Under the pieces are notes generated by a model. It was not told where the DNA came from. It did not search any database and saw only the letters and a program-made list of their open reading frames with translations. Made by a program: the position numbers and the translations under genes. Below are positions 1 through 12,383 of a stretch of DNA of 64,000 bases, one piece after another (the first letter of the stretch is position 1; each line of letters starts with the position of its first letter). Source of the DNA: Sesamum alatum (taxonomy: Eukaryota > Streptophyta > Magnoliopsida > Lamiales > Pedaliaceae); NCBI GenBank assembly GCA_034509735.1, contig JACGWO010000004.1, positions 15,419,395-15,483,394 on the forward strand. Direction: 5' to 3'.

Positions 1-292
1 AAGAATAAATAGGCAAATGCTTCATGGACAATTACTCAAACAAACTACACCATATTTATAGTCACAGTTCTTTAAGCTCGCTTTATCTTCTTTCGATGTA
101 GGACAATGAGAAATTGCTTTATCTATAAGAAAATACTTAAGCTTGCCAATACTTTTTCAATGTGGGAGGGACAATAAGCTATATTTCTCCTTTTCTCCGT
201 GTTTTTTCAATTTTTTGTGGACTTTTTTGTTAAAAGAAATGTATGAAGGCAACGGTTGCTAAATATCTTTATAAATTGTATTTATTGTATCA
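1..292. other. AT-rich intergenic DNA, no gene seen
   Basis: No open reading frame, RNA gene or clear repeat was recognised here. The stretch is AT-rich and ends at the 9 bp target duplication of the next MITE. Confidence 0.6.
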
Positions 293-301
293 TTTAATAT
301 A

Positions 302-1004
302 GGGTTAAATACCATTACCACTCCTAAAGTATCCACAATACATCAATTATCCCCCTAAAGTATTAAAACCTTCAAATACCCCCCGACCTTTAATTTTTAA
401 GTTTAAAAAGTCTATTTTACCCTCACAAAAATTGCTTTATGAAAGAATTTCTAAAATATCAAATTCACCCTTTGTCAAACTTTGTTTAATCTAGTTTCAC
501 TTGTTTATCGAGCTCTTTTTATTTTTGTAATATTTTAGTTTCACTTGTTTGCCAAACCAAGTAAAAAATAAATTATACATGCATATAATTACCACATATA
601 TAAATTTATATTATAAATATATATTAATTATATATATTTTTATTAGTTCATCAACCCTTTCAATTTTATTAATCCACATTTATATAATTATCACATATAT
701 ATATATAAATTTATTTTCGAATTGATTTGACAACAAGTGAACTAAAATAAAATAAGCTAAGATTACGAAAATAATAAGAGCTCGATGAACATGTGAAACT
801 AGAAGTAAACAAAGTTTTGATAAAGGGTGATTTTGTTATTTTAAGAATCCCTTTAATTTTTTTTTCAAAAGCATTTTTTGTAAGGGTAAAATAGATTTTT
901 CAAACTTAAAAATTAAAGGTCAGTGGGTTTTTTGAAGGTTTTATTACTTTAGAGGGTAATTGATGTGGGGTGGATACTTTAGGGGTGGTATCTGTATTTA
1001 ACCC
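302..1004. mobile_element. MITE with ~220 bp inverted repeats, Mutator-type
   Basis: The ends are inverted copies: GGGTTAAATAC at 302-312 and GTATTTAACCC at 994-1004. The inverted similarity extends about 220 bp inward and includes the matching blocks 'cctttaatttttaagttt' and 'aaacttaaaaattaaagg'. The element is flanked by TTTAATATA (293-301) and TTTAACATA (1005-1013), an 8/9 match. A 9 bp duplication is typical of Mutator-like elements, so this is probably a non-autonomous MULE-type MITE. There is no coding capacity; the middle is AT-rich. Confidence 0.8.
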
Positions 1005-1337
1005 TTTAACATATAATGTATTTGGGAGGTTTTAAATTTTAAATTCTTGTTAGTTTGAATCTTGAATTGATTTGTTTCCTTCAAAAGGTTTGTTGATTTT
1101 TTATTGTTAAATTATTATAAATTGTACCATTTTTATAAAATTATGTATATAATAAGGCCCTGGGTCAATCGGTCGAACTAGTGACCTAGTAACTTAATCA
1201 GTTCGATTTTCAGTCCAATTAGGAAAACATTGCTCCGTGGAGCCCTCTTTTTATCTTAGGTAAAATATCGACGTGCCAAAAAGAAAAAGAAAGAGATTGA
1301 TTTTGAAAAGTCCACCATACATTCCACTTATTAAAGG

Positions 1338-1545
1338 GGTTAATGCAATTTACCTCCGTGTGATATTACAAATGAGCAAATTACCCCCATATAAAAAATA
1401 GCAATATACCTCCTAGTGTTCTTTAAAATGAAGCAATTTATCTTTATAGACAGAGAGATAAATTGTTATTTTATTTTTCATGGGGAGTAATTTGTTCATT
1501 TGTAATATCACATGAGGTTGCTTGCATTTTTCTCTTTAAAAAAGT
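1338..1545. mobile_element. Short MITE ('TTAATGCAATTTACC' family)
   Basis: A ~200 bp fold-back. The left arm reads TTAATGCAATTTACCTCC followed by ATATTACAAATGAGCAAATTA. The right arm is its complement, ending near GGTTGCTTGCATTTTTCTC. Related copies lie at 35.2-35.7 kb and at the ends of the larger element at 55.05-56.13 kb. Ends are approximate and no target duplication was fixed. Confidence 0.6.
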
Positions 1546-3565
1546 GCATTTCAATTAAAAGCATGTAGATATTTGTTTCATAAAATCTTATTCAAAATCT
1601 TAATCTTGTTTACTAATTTTAAATTATGTGTTATAGCCAAATCACTCTTAACTAATTATTTTGAATCAAACTCAACTCACATAAACTGTTTATTCTTTAT
1701 AATTTCCCCTTCTCTAGGAGTTAAAAAATATTAAATATTAAAATATTTCAAGTCTACTCGTGCTTCTAACACTGTAACATACACACACATAATGTATATG
1801 GAAATTAAGATGTTTTTTCCGATGGATGTTATCTATTGTATTCATATTTTCTTTTGAATAATAAAATCAACTTATGTATTTTTCAATCCATGATTTTGAC
1901 CCAACTCACCTAATGGGTCCTATATGGATTTGATTATGTTTAAGTTTTTATCAGTAAATCAAATGTTATTTCTTATAATATCAAGCAATTCATGAAAAAT
2001 ATTATCATAATCACGAGGTTAATGTGGGTTTGTGTTTAACTAAGTCCAATTAGATCATATATCACATATGATTTCTAATGGGTGTCTAAATGGATCTCAT
2101 CATAATTATTTTTATTAATCAATTAAAAATTAATTTTTTAAATTGATTAAAAATATTGTATTTTTAATAATACTATACAATTTAAGAAAGACACTACTAT
2201 ATCCATGATTAATTTTTTAATTTTTTTTGGAATTATATAAATATAATCTAGATAAATATATTTTTATTTGGCTTAAAAAAGGAACACGATAGCCTCTAAT
2301 TCTGACAACTAGTAAATTATTGCTTCTTAGCAGTGTCCATTCATTAAAATAAAATAGAACGGAACCGAATTGAAATTTCAATAAATAGAAAATTTTGGCG
2401 CAATATTGAGAAAAGCAATTATTAAAGGCTAACAGTTCACAATTATATTTGATATCATAACGGTACACATAACTTGCTAAAAATTAGTATATGAGATTTG
2501 ATGGTAGTTTAAAATTCTATTAAAAGAAATCTGATTGCATTTAAACCCGGTAATACCCAGACCAATCCGTTTTTAGTCCGACCCATATTTAACCTATACA
2601 TTTAAACCCATTTTAAACCAGACCCATCATGAATCCAACCCACACCCAATCCATCCACCTATGTAAACTTGTGTATGTATGGAATACTACTTGCACATTT
2701 TACAGATGATTCTATTTGTTTGTCATAAAATAATTTCTTTTCATCATTTTGGCCCATCGAAATTTTACTGAATTGTTTCAAGTCGAGAACTCTTGGTCAC
2801 CGTCTTTTCATCACCCGTTGTGTTTGTAAAATAAATTTTGAAAAATGGACATTGTTAACGTAGTACTAATTGTAGAGTAAAATTGAGGTCTTTTACTTTA
2901 GCGGCAAAAAGAATTAGAAATATATGGACCTACCTTCCTTTATGTCAATTTGTGTAGCAGTAAAAATTATGAGCACTCTAGATGAAATGAAGTAAGAAAT
3001 TGATATAAAACCTTTTATTATCTTTTTAGTTTTATTTTTATAGTAATTACATAGATATATGATGGATATTTACCAAACTTTCAGGACTATAATGTCACAT
3101 AAAGGTAAAATTGTGCAATCTTTATCTTTCTTCTTTTTAGGATTAAAATGTATGTATTGAAGACGAGTCGAGGCCCCAAAATAATTACATGAGTAAGTTA
3201 CGACGAGCTCATTTAAAATTTTTCATAATTATGAATATCTTTTTATTTTTTGGAAAATTATCAATACTCCTTGATGTTTGATAAAATTATCTAACTTGGA
3301 TGGAGGCCTAAAATTGCAACTATTCCCTTGTATTTTTTCTTTTTTTTTAAAAAAAATATAAAGAATTATAAAAAAGTCTGACATGGTGGATGTAAAAATT
3401 TAAAAAATTATTAAAAGATTGTCCCCTTAGTTCATAAAAAGTTTTAAAATTTAAAAAATACATAAAATTATAATGTATGGTCTATAAAGGCATTTTGGTT
3501 AGTTCTGTTAGTGTAGGTGACCAAAAAGCCAATTAGTTGCTTTTTGTTATCTACTATTAATAATC
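1546..3565. other. Intergenic DNA with decayed repeat traces
   Basis: No supportable gene. Around 2550-2660 there is a C-rich string of 'aaccca/gaccca' words like the interior of hAT-type MITEs. Around 3240-3440 there is text resembling the 'aattatcaatactcc' repeat seen again near 59.6 kb. Both are too decayed to delimit. Confidence 0.4.
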
Positions 3566-4588
3566 CACTATAGAAAATCCTAGAATTAGCGCGGATATGG
3601 TGACCGTTCCAAATCCCGGTCCAAATTGGAACGATCACAGGAACTCTTGTGAAACAGAAATCCATTGCCTTCAACTTCGTATTTTGCTAAATCTGAACAC
3701 ATTGGAACGACATGACGTTACTACTATCGTGCCAACAGTTGTGTTACAAATATTCTTCCAATATCCGTTCCAAAAACAGAACGAAAATTATTTGTAGTAC
3801 ATGTTAGAACAGTTGTTTGGCTGTTGGAACGACGAAAATGACAATAGTTTCAAATATCGGCCCACCAAGCGCTACAAAAGGGGAACGTGGAATCCCCCGT
3901 TCCAAAAAAACAAATGTAATTTGAGACGATTTTGGTCCTAATGAATCAATGTATCACAATGGGAATTCCTAATTATGGTACTTGTCCAATTTACTTTGTG
4001 TTGCATGAATTGTTCCTAACCGCGTTATAATTAAGCACAACCTCCATTGATAGAAAATTTTGTAGTACAAGAACCATTCCAAAAGCAACATAACGGGTAG
4101 ATTACAATCATTATTTTTGTATTCTAGTTACCGTTCCAATTTATGTTACAATTTAGAATGATTTCTGTAGATAGAAGACGCGGTATTACAATACCCATTG
4201 CAAATACACTACAAAGGCTAAATTTCGACGGCTATGTTTCCATTCCAGTTGCCGCCCCTGGTGCCATTCCTAAAGCTGGTGCAACGGCTAGATTCTAACG
4301 GCTAGTTTTGGAGTTCCAACTACCATTCCCATGCCCATTTTACAAATTCTTATGTGTATGTTGCTTTCATTTCATTTCATTTCTTCTCTCTCTCTCTCTC
4401 TCTTGCATTCTTATACATATAAACGAAAATATCATCAATCTCTATTTAATTTTCATTGATCTTTGAAACTATTTTGTTTGGGTAAAAACTTAAAACCCTT
4501 TCTGATCGATTAAAATGCACGCAGCTAATTGGTTGTATATATATTAATTTATTCTGCTTATTTACTTTTTTCGATGGCATGTCTGTAA

Positions 4589-4590
4589 TA

Positions 4591-4638
<48 letters not shown>
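4589..4638. repeat. (TA)n(TG)n microsatellite, copy 1
   Basis: A run of alternating TA followed by about 15 GT repeats upstream of the truncated transposase exon. Its counterpart in the second duplication copy is at 5464-5520 and differs in length. Confidence 0.9.
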
Positions 4639-4640
<2 letters not shown>

Positions 4641-5463
4641 ATGTGTAGAACTCATCTTGTTAGGACAGTTGAGGGAGATGGATGTATGATAGGGACTTGT
4701 TGGGTGTGACGTCGGGGTTTGAGGATGGTGTTACTGCATTTTTTGAATGGACCAAGTCTCAGCGTGCATATATGAACGACGAGAAGATTAAGTGTCCATG
4801 TAATTTGAGACGATTTTGGTCCTAATGAATCAATGTATCACAATGGGAATTCCTAATTATGGTACTTGTCCAATTTACTTTGTGTTGCATGAATTGTTCC
4901 TAACCGCGTTATAATTAAGCACGACCTCCATTGATAGGAAATTTTGTAGTACAAGAACCATTCCAAAAGCAACATAACGGGTAGATTACAATTATTATTT
5001 TTGTATTCTAGTTACCGTTCCAATTTATGTTACAATTTAGAATGATTTCTGTAGATAGAAGACGCGGTATTAGAATACCCATTGCAAATACACTACAAAG
5101 GCTAAATTTCGACGGCTATGTTTCCATTCCAGTTGTCGCCCCTGGTGCCATTCCTAAAGCTGGTGCAACGGCTAGATTCTAACGGCTAGTTTTGGAGTTC
5201 CAACTACCATTCCCATGCCCATTTTACAAATTCTTATATATATGTTGCTTTCATTTCATTTCTTCTCTCTCTCTCTCTTGCATTCTTATACATATAAACG
5301 AAAATATCATCAATCTCTGTTTAATTTTCATTGATTTTTGAAACTATTTTGTTTGGGTAAAAACTTAAAACCCTTTCTGGTCGATTAAAATGCACGCAGC
5401 TAATTGGTTGTATATATATTAATTTATTCTGCTTATTTACTTTTGTCGATGGCATGTGTGTAA

Positions 5464-5465
5464 TA

Positions 5466-5513
<48 letters not shown>

Positions 5514-5520
5514 ATGTATG
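5464..5520. repeat. (TA)n(TG)n microsatellite, copy 2
   Basis: Second copy of the TA/TG tract, just upstream of the retained transposase exon. It is interrupted by TATG near its 3' end. Confidence 0.9.
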
Positions 5521-5547
5521 TGTAGAACTCATCTTGTTAAGACAGCT

Positions 5548-7102
5548 GAGGAGATGGATGTATGATAGGGACTTGTTGGGTGTGACGTCGGGGTTTGAGG
5601 ATGGTGTTACTGCATTTTTTGAATGGGCCAAGTCTCAGCGTGCATATATGAACGACGAGAAGATTAAGTGTCCATGTCGGAAGTGCAAAAATAAAAGGTT
5701 CAAAACACCGGACGAGGTAAATTTCGACTTGTGTATGAAAGGGTTTATGCCGGAGCATTATAATTACACTTGCCATGGCGAGGAGAGGGTGCAGGAGTAC
5801 TTTGATGCCGTGATCTCGCCCTTGTGCAACAACAGCAAACCCCAGCCGTTCAGGAGGAGGGCAATACGCACTGGGGTGATGCGGCACAGATGAATTGGGC
5901 ATAGAGGATGGTTTCCATGTCGTCGGGCTGGCTTTCTGTCATCTTATAACGAGGGGGTTGTGCCTGATGATGGTACGAGGTCTTGTCCTTCTTATGCTAG
6001 GCCTAGTTTATCACAGGAGGGGGGGGTATGATTTTGTGTCTAGATTGTCAGATCGTTTTTTTTTTTTTTTTTTTTATGTAGCATGTTGCCGACCAACCGT
6101 TGTGAAACGTCAGCACCCAATCTTAGGTTTGAATGCTGCTTTGGTTGATATCAAGGCTTATGGGTGTTTTTCCGAGCGAACATATGATCGACTATGCTAG
6201 TGGGCTGACCAAATAATGCCCCACGATCAAGGTCCAACCCGATTACTACAGTACGAAGAAATTGATAAGAGACTTGGATTTACCTGTTGAGAAGATTGAT
6301 GCGTGTAAAAATGGATGCATGTTGTACTGGAAGGACGACATTGATCTAGACTACTGCAAGTTTTCTGGAGAAGCTAAGTACTAGGGAGAGAAATCCTAGC
6401 CGCTTACCTCTCGGCTGCAGATGTTGTATGCTTCGAAAGCAACTGCCGAACACATGACATGGCTGGCCAATCATCATACGGAGGAGGGATCCACGTGTCA
6501 TCCGTCCGATGCAGAGGCTTGGAGGTATTTCAACCAGACAAATCCCAATTTTGGGCTGAGCTCATAATGTTAGATTGAGGCTGTGCACGGATGGGTTCGC
6601 ATCGCACGAGTAGTATGGTCATACTTACTCATGTTGGCCCATTACACTTACACCGTATAATCTCCCACCAGAAATGTGCATGAAGTTTGAGTATATGTTC
6701 CTAATGATGGTGATCCCTGGCTCTTCCAATCCCAAGCATCTGATGGATGTGTACCTGGAGCCATTGATCGAGGAGTTGTATAATTTATGGCATATGAGTG
6801 TACAAATGCACAACAATGCCACGAACTTGTGGGACTGTGACGATGAATCCATGTTTCGGGTATTTCACATATTTGCGGGGAAGTTCATCCGCAAGCGGTT
6901 CACCCTTGCCAGACAACAACTGGTCAAGCCGGTGTGGCTAGCCAACAAGGTTCGGCGCCAGCTCCAGCTGTACTGGGCCAATGCGGACTTTCAGAATGAG
7001 TCCGTCAAGAATAAGGCCAATCGGTCAACTAACCCTCGGCGGCATCTACTGTTTACCGCAGGGGATCTTTCTCAGTTGGCATGCATAAGAGGAAGATGGT
7101 AA
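5548..7102 (+). pseudogene. CACTA transposase, N-terminal and TNP2-like part (broken)
   Basis: The first exon starts around WMYDRDLLGVTSGFEDGV and carries a cysteine cluster CPCRKCKN, then GFMPEHYNYTCHGEE. This is the pattern of the Transpos_assoc domain that begins plant CACTA transposases. Degenerate TNP2-like (Transposase_21) text follows: CHPSDAEAWRYFNQTNPNF near 6500, then MCMKFEYMFLMMVIPGSSNP, then DVYLEPLIEELYNLW at 6674-6800. Immediately after, the reading switches to Transposase_24-like text (KPVWLANKVRRQLQLYW, then KNKANRSTNPRR), so the middle of the gene has been deleted. Several in-frame stops (for example near 5890 and 6565) show that it is dead. It is the catalytic-side remnant of the CACTA element; the gene continues past the LTR insertion at 14.04 kb. 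Confidence 0.85.
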
Positions 7103-7238
7103 GAAATTTTAATTCTTTCATAGAACTTTTTCAATATTTTATATTTTTTTTGCTAATTGTTCTTCTCTGGTACAAGAGGCACAACTTGGTTGGCCTATGA
7201 AGCAGATATTGATATTCTCCATATGGTACAGAAAGAAG

Positions 7239-9676
7239 TGTCACACCCCATATTAGGGGTCACGACACGGCCATGCCACCAATTCCATAAACTTAGTAGC
7301 ATGAAGCCCTCATCATTGAACAATGGATTTAAACTTAATAGTTCTCGTACATAAGCAATAAAATCCACAAAAGGCAATATTTGTAGCAAAAACATAATCC
7401 GAACGTAACTCTAACATCAAATCCTAACATCTAAACAAAAAAAGTACTTCAAAAAAAGATTCGTCCATAGTACTTATTATCTGGCGCCACATGTGCATTC
7501 CTCGACTAACTAGCACCCCTAGTATAGCTCCTCTTCACCCTCCTCATATACTTCATCTGCAAGGTGTGGTAAGTGGCATGAGCAACTAATCGCCCAGTAA
7601 GCGATTCCTACCTCTTACTGAGTGCAAACATAGTACGTTGATAATGAATGAATCATTTTCTAACGCGCAATGATAACTCAAAGCCAAATGAATGAACGCG
7701 GAAAAAGTGCAGTGCCAAAGTATTTGCCGAACTAATGATAAATCCAAACTTTCCAATCCAAGCAAGGTTATACAAATTAATCGTGTGTCACATCAAAAAT
7801 CTTGGTGAAGTAATGCAAGTGTTTTCGTAAACCGACCAATTTAATAAAATAGGCACGCTCTCATACACTAGAAACACAATAGACCTCTTACTTTTTGTGA
7901 CTATAATTATAACCCATACTTCGGACCTCAATCTTTAACCCCGATTGAGAGGGTCATAACATAGTCTTAGCTTTAGCCCCAATTGAGAGGGTTTAGATGG
8001 AAGTCTCAGTTTATAAACCTAACTGAGAGGGTCAAATATAGGTTCTAAGTTTATAACCCAACTGAGAGGGTCAGACATAATTTCTCAGTTTATAACCCCA
8101 ACTGAGAGGGTTAGATATAACTTCTCAGATTTTAACCCCAACTGAGAGGGTTCAGAACAACTCTAGTGTTCCCAGTTAACGGTGATTTCGTAACATTTGA
8201 GCATATTTTGTCTATCAGTCGATGAACTTGAGCATGCTTTTATTTACTTTAAAAAAAACATAACATTTATGACACACGTTTCATTTTTTAAAAAGGAGGT
8301 AAAAATAAAGGAAAGATACCGACGATAGCATAATGGACACAACATAATGACTTTGCAATTTCAAGTTTGACAAGTTGCTTGCAACAATAATTAACGGAAA
8401 TCCCATCGCATATATCTCAATTTTTGGATGTTGTGATGTATCATAAGCTCGCATCGTATTTTGAATCCAAAAATATTATTAGAAACTAGAAAATATTGAA
8501 GACACATCACGCAAGAGGGAAGAAACCACTTACCAGAATATTTTGATTCCCACTCGTTCAACTCACCACTCGATCCAACGTAATTAAATCCTAAAAGAAA
8601 TTAATTTAATCCCATTAATCCAGATCACATATTATGCCTCTACTAAACTTAATTACATATGTAACATTAACTAGACTACTACATATTACATATATACATA
8701 TATACGGCTTCGCTCTACCGAGACCGTGCAAATTCACCTCACTAAGCTAATATATATTATATATACATATAAACACGTAGCTAGGAAAAATCTTCCTAAA
8801 CTTATTAACTCCTGGCCTAACTAATTGCAACAACACAGTACACTATGATATACACATGCGTGGGCTCCCATTTAATTTACCAACAACCTAACAACACTTG
8901 TAGGATATAATATACATATATATACATGACTTCCAATTTACCTAATTACACAACCCCACTTGCATAATATAATATACAAATCCGCAAGAATTGCAATTTA
9001 CTCATGTATTCTTGGATTTGATTTCATAAATAGATCAGTGCCTACCATGCGAAAATTCGATAATCCATTCTTAATTTTCTACAGCAACAAGAATCTCAAT
9101 CGTGTTTTTCTACTTTTTTTTTTTTTAATTTCCTTCTAACACCTACTGAAATCATAATTCCTTGCTACCACATTGTTATGGATTAGCTCATCAAGATAAC
9201 TTGAATCTTACCCATAATTACCTATATGATTCATAAAACGATGCCCAATGTAAATTCTACTAAAACTACGGATTGATATGAAATTCTACCTCATTACTGG
9301 AGCGATTCGATGCTTCAATTCCTTCTTCGTTGCTTCTATCATCGAGCCACCTAGAATCAATAAGGTTTCTTTAGTGGAGCCTTAGGTAAAGATGAGAGAT
9401 GAGACTTTTTGATAAATCCTGCCTATGAGAGGTGTTGGTCAAATATAAGGTGTTTTAGAGTTTGAATATGAGGGAAATACTAGGTGTTTGAAGATTGACA
9501 TATAGATGGACTTTAGGGGTTTGTCTCACTCTAAAACTCTCCAAAAGTATTTTAAAAATCAACTTCTAAGAGGGAACAAAAATAAATCCAAAAATAAAAT
9601 TAAAAAAATATTGTGTCAAAGTGTGTCAATAAGGGTTAAACAAGTTGGTTCGACGAGATCGTGTGCGGGTATTACA
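7239..9676 (-). repeat. 3' LTR of the long-LTR element
   Basis: About 2.44 kb. On the minus strand it begins TGTAATACCCGCACACG and ends GGGGTGTGACA, giving canonical TG...CA ends. It matches 11236-14035 along most of its length, except for the first ~510 bp on the plus-strand left, which the other copy lacks. It contains the hairpin minisatellite at 7927-8147. Confidence 0.85.
7927..8147. repeat. Tandem hairpin minisatellite in the LTR (6 units)
   Basis: Units of about 39-45 bp, each with an inverted pair around a C-rich loop. Unit 1 is CTCAATC/GATTGAG (7927-7949). Unit 2 is decayed (7966-7987). Unit 3 is CTCAGTT/AACTGAG (8005-8027). Unit 4 is CTAAGTT/AACTGAG (8045-8066). Unit 5 is CTCAGTT/AACTGAG (8084-8106). 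Unit 6 is CTCAGAT/AACTGAG (8124-8147). Loops are TATAACCCC or TTTAACCCC. Between units the text is AGGGTCAGACATAATT-like. Confidence 0.9.
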
Positions 9677-9693
9677 TTCTCCCCCCCCCCCCC
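9677..9693 (-). other. Polypurine tract of the long-LTR element
   Basis: On the minus strand the sequence adjoining the 3' LTR is thirteen G followed by AGAA, immediately before TGTAATACCC. This is the expected position for the primer of plus-strand DNA synthesis. A pure run of 13 G is unusually long. Confidence 0.7.
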
Positions 9694-11235
9694 TATATAA
9701 AGTTTCATCCTTGAAAGTTGGCAGTCACTGATTTTCTTAGAGGTATAGATTGCAATCGTATAATTCTTTCTCAATACATTGTAAAAACTCTATTAGGCAG
9801 CTAGACCGTAATAACTTCGATCTATATTCTATATCCTAAATTCCTAATGTAACATTTAGTATCAATTAGGTATACTAGTTGCAGTGGCACGCCGTCCCTG
9901 TGTGCATATTATAAATATTCTTTTGTGCTTTAAATATATTATTATTATGAATAAGAGTAAAATATAAACTATTACATCACAATTAAAAAAATAAAAGAAA
10001 GAAAAAAATTTAATTTATCAATTAGTGAAACTTTGGAAGTTAAATAAGTTGGTTATATTATTGGTTGAAGGGCATTTTTGACCTCACAAAAAATGGTGCA
10101 ACGGTGTAATTAACTGCCGTTTGTGAGTGTGGAGGGGTTTTTCTTTATATATTAGTATAAATATAGATAATAGTATAGATTATATTGGTTGAAAGGCATT
10201 TTTCGACTTTACAAAAAAATGGTGCAGCGGTGTCATTAACCGCCGTATGTGAGTGTGGAGGGGGTTTTCTTTATATATTAGTATAGATAAAACGGGTGCA
10301 TCACATGGTTTGTAGACTTGACTTCTTTTCCTTATAAAATAGCGCTACCGCCCATTAATTCCAACACCAGATATAGTGAAAAGCATTTGCTTGTTGTTTT
10401 AATCTAATCCTCCCATATGAAAACTATTACATTAACCCCAGGCAAATAATCTCTTGACCCAATCATATAAAATTCGTTCTCTCAATGAATCAATCAAGAC
10501 TTATCAAGCAATTCCTAAAATAGACTTCTTGTGAATTTCAGAGATGAAAGGTAAGGTACCCAACTTACCAGTGTATTTAGAATTTAAATAAATTCAAATC
10601 ACATGGTATTTCTCCTTAGAATCAAAATAGTCACGTTCCTTTCTTGAACCATCAAAATTCCCAAGGTCTACATATCCTTCAAGATAACATTGTAAGTATC
10701 TGTAAAAATCTCTAGTATGCACCTTATACATCCTTCAAAATCACTCTAATCCCCTTGCAAGTATTTAGACTTATATATTATTACATGTTTCACTAAAATA
10801 TACCACCCCTAAACATATCTTATGAAAATTCCTGTCATTGTCAAAATACTACTCGATTCCATAAAAGTTCAAATCCTATGTGGTTCACATGTCTAACCCT
10901 TATTTAGTCCCAACTTACAAACAATTCGTTTTCAATAACCTCACAATCATAGTTTCTATGCTTGCTTCATGTTTTTCATTACCAATTTTTATTTCTTTCA
11001 TTGGTCGTTCATACTAATCCTATAATCACTATAATAGGGTCAATGTTTATAATGGTGCTAATTTCACAATAAACAATCATTATTATTATGAAAATAAACA
11101 AGACCGTAATACACAATTATGAAACTTAGCAAGACCTCAATGCAACTATGAAACTTAGCAAGGTCTTAATGTCAAAAAAAAAAAAAAAAAAAAAAAGGGA
11201 TTCGTAATCCTAAGTTTCGGTTGTTGAGGACTATA
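9694..11235 (-). other. Internal region of the long-LTR element, no ORF
   Basis: No gag, protease, integrase or reverse transcriptase motif was found on either strand. The region holds a Helitron-like insertion (9875-10287). It ends in an A-tract (11174-11197), past which the second LTR resumes in mid-sequence. Confidence 0.6.
9875..10287 (-). mobile_element. Small Helitron-like element with a duplicated 5' end
   Basis: Read on the minus strand it starts TCTATACTAATATATAAAG at 10287 after an A, and ends GCCACTGCAACTAG at 9875 before a T. These are the A/T-flanked TC...CTAG termini expected of Helitrons. A weak stem (GCAC/GTGC) lies upstream of the CTAG. The 5' part occurs twice in tandem (about 10178-10287 and 10062-10167), as if two 5' ends were joined. 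No coding sequence. Confidence 0.5.
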
Positions 11236-11410
11236 TAAAGCAAATCCAAGCAAAGTGATACAAAATAATCATGTGTGACATCAACAATCTTGGTGAAGTA
11301 ATGCAAGTGTTTTCATAAATCACCAATTTAACAAAACAGGCATGCTCCCATTCACTAGCAACATGAAAGACCTCTGACTTTTTGTGACTATAATTATAAC
11401 CCGTCCGGTC

Positions 11411-11647
11411 CTCAATCATTAACCCCGATTGAGAGGGTCATAACATAGTCTCAGTTTTAACCCCAACTGAGAGGGTTTAGACGGAAGTCTCAATTTATAA
11501 CCCCAATTGAGAGGCTTAGACATAGGTTCTCAATTTATAACCCCAACTGAAATGGTCAGATACAATTTCTCAGTTTATAAATCCAACTGCGAGGGTCAGA
11601 CATAATAACTTCTTAGATTATAACCCTAACTGAGAGGGTTCAGAACA
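11411..11647. repeat. Tandem hairpin minisatellite, second LTR copy
   Basis: Counterpart of 7927-8147. Pairs here include CTCAATC/GATTGAG (11411-11433), CTCAGTT/AACTGAG (11450-11471) and CTCAATT/AATTGAG (11489-11511). The third unit differs from its partner at 8005-8027 on both arms (G-C to A-T), so pairing is kept. Later units are more decayed. Confidence 0.9.
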
Positions 11648-12383
11648 ACTCTGCTGTTCCCAGTTAACAGTGATTTTGTTAACGATTGAGCACGTTCTGT
11701 CTATCAGTCGATGAACTTAAGCATGCTTTTATTTACAAAAAACATAACATTTATCACACATGTTTTGTATTTAAAGAAGGAGGTAAAAACAAAGGAAAGA
11801 TATCGACGATAGCATAATGGACACAACATAATGACTTTTGAAATTTCAGGTTTGACATAGTGCTTGCGACAATAATTAACGAAAAGTCCCATCGCATGTA
11901 TCTCAATTTTTGGATGTTGTGAAATATCATAAGCTTGCATCGTATTTTGAATCCAAAAATATTATAAGAAATTAGAAAATGTTGAAGACACATCACGTAA
12001 AAGGGAAGAAACCACTTACTAGAATATTTTGATTCCACTCGATCCGACGTAATTAAATCCTAAAATAAATTAATTTAATTCCGTTAATCCAGATCACGTA
12101 TTCTACCTCTACTAAACTTAATTACATCTCTAACATTAACTAGACTACTATATATTACATATATACATATATACGGCTTCGCTCTACCGAGACTGTGCAA
12201 ATTCACCTCACTAGGCTATATATATTATATATACATATAAACACGTAGCTAGACAAAATCTTCCTAAACTTAATTAACTCCTAGCCTAACTAATTATTAC
12301 AACACAGTACACTATGATATACACATGCGTGGGCTCCCATTTAATTTACTAACAACTTAACAACACTTGTAGGATATAATATA

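Larger units (their letters stand above)
3915..5676 (+). repeat. ~880 bp direct tandem duplication inside the CACTA element
   Basis: Positions 3915-4798 are repeated at 4799-5676 with only scattered substitutions and microsatellite-length changes. The second copy begins at 'tgtaatttgagacgattttg', directly after the first copy breaks off at 'attaagtgtcca' within the transposase reading frame. The junction has a short shared ATGT. The duplicated block carries subterminal sequence, a CT tract, a TG tract and the first ~40 codons of the transposase, so the upstream copy is a truncated exon. Confidence 0.9.

Noticed and set aside
4446..4655. Minus-strand frame with THTHTHTHTHTHIYIYII
   Set aside because: Translation of the TA/TG microsatellite.
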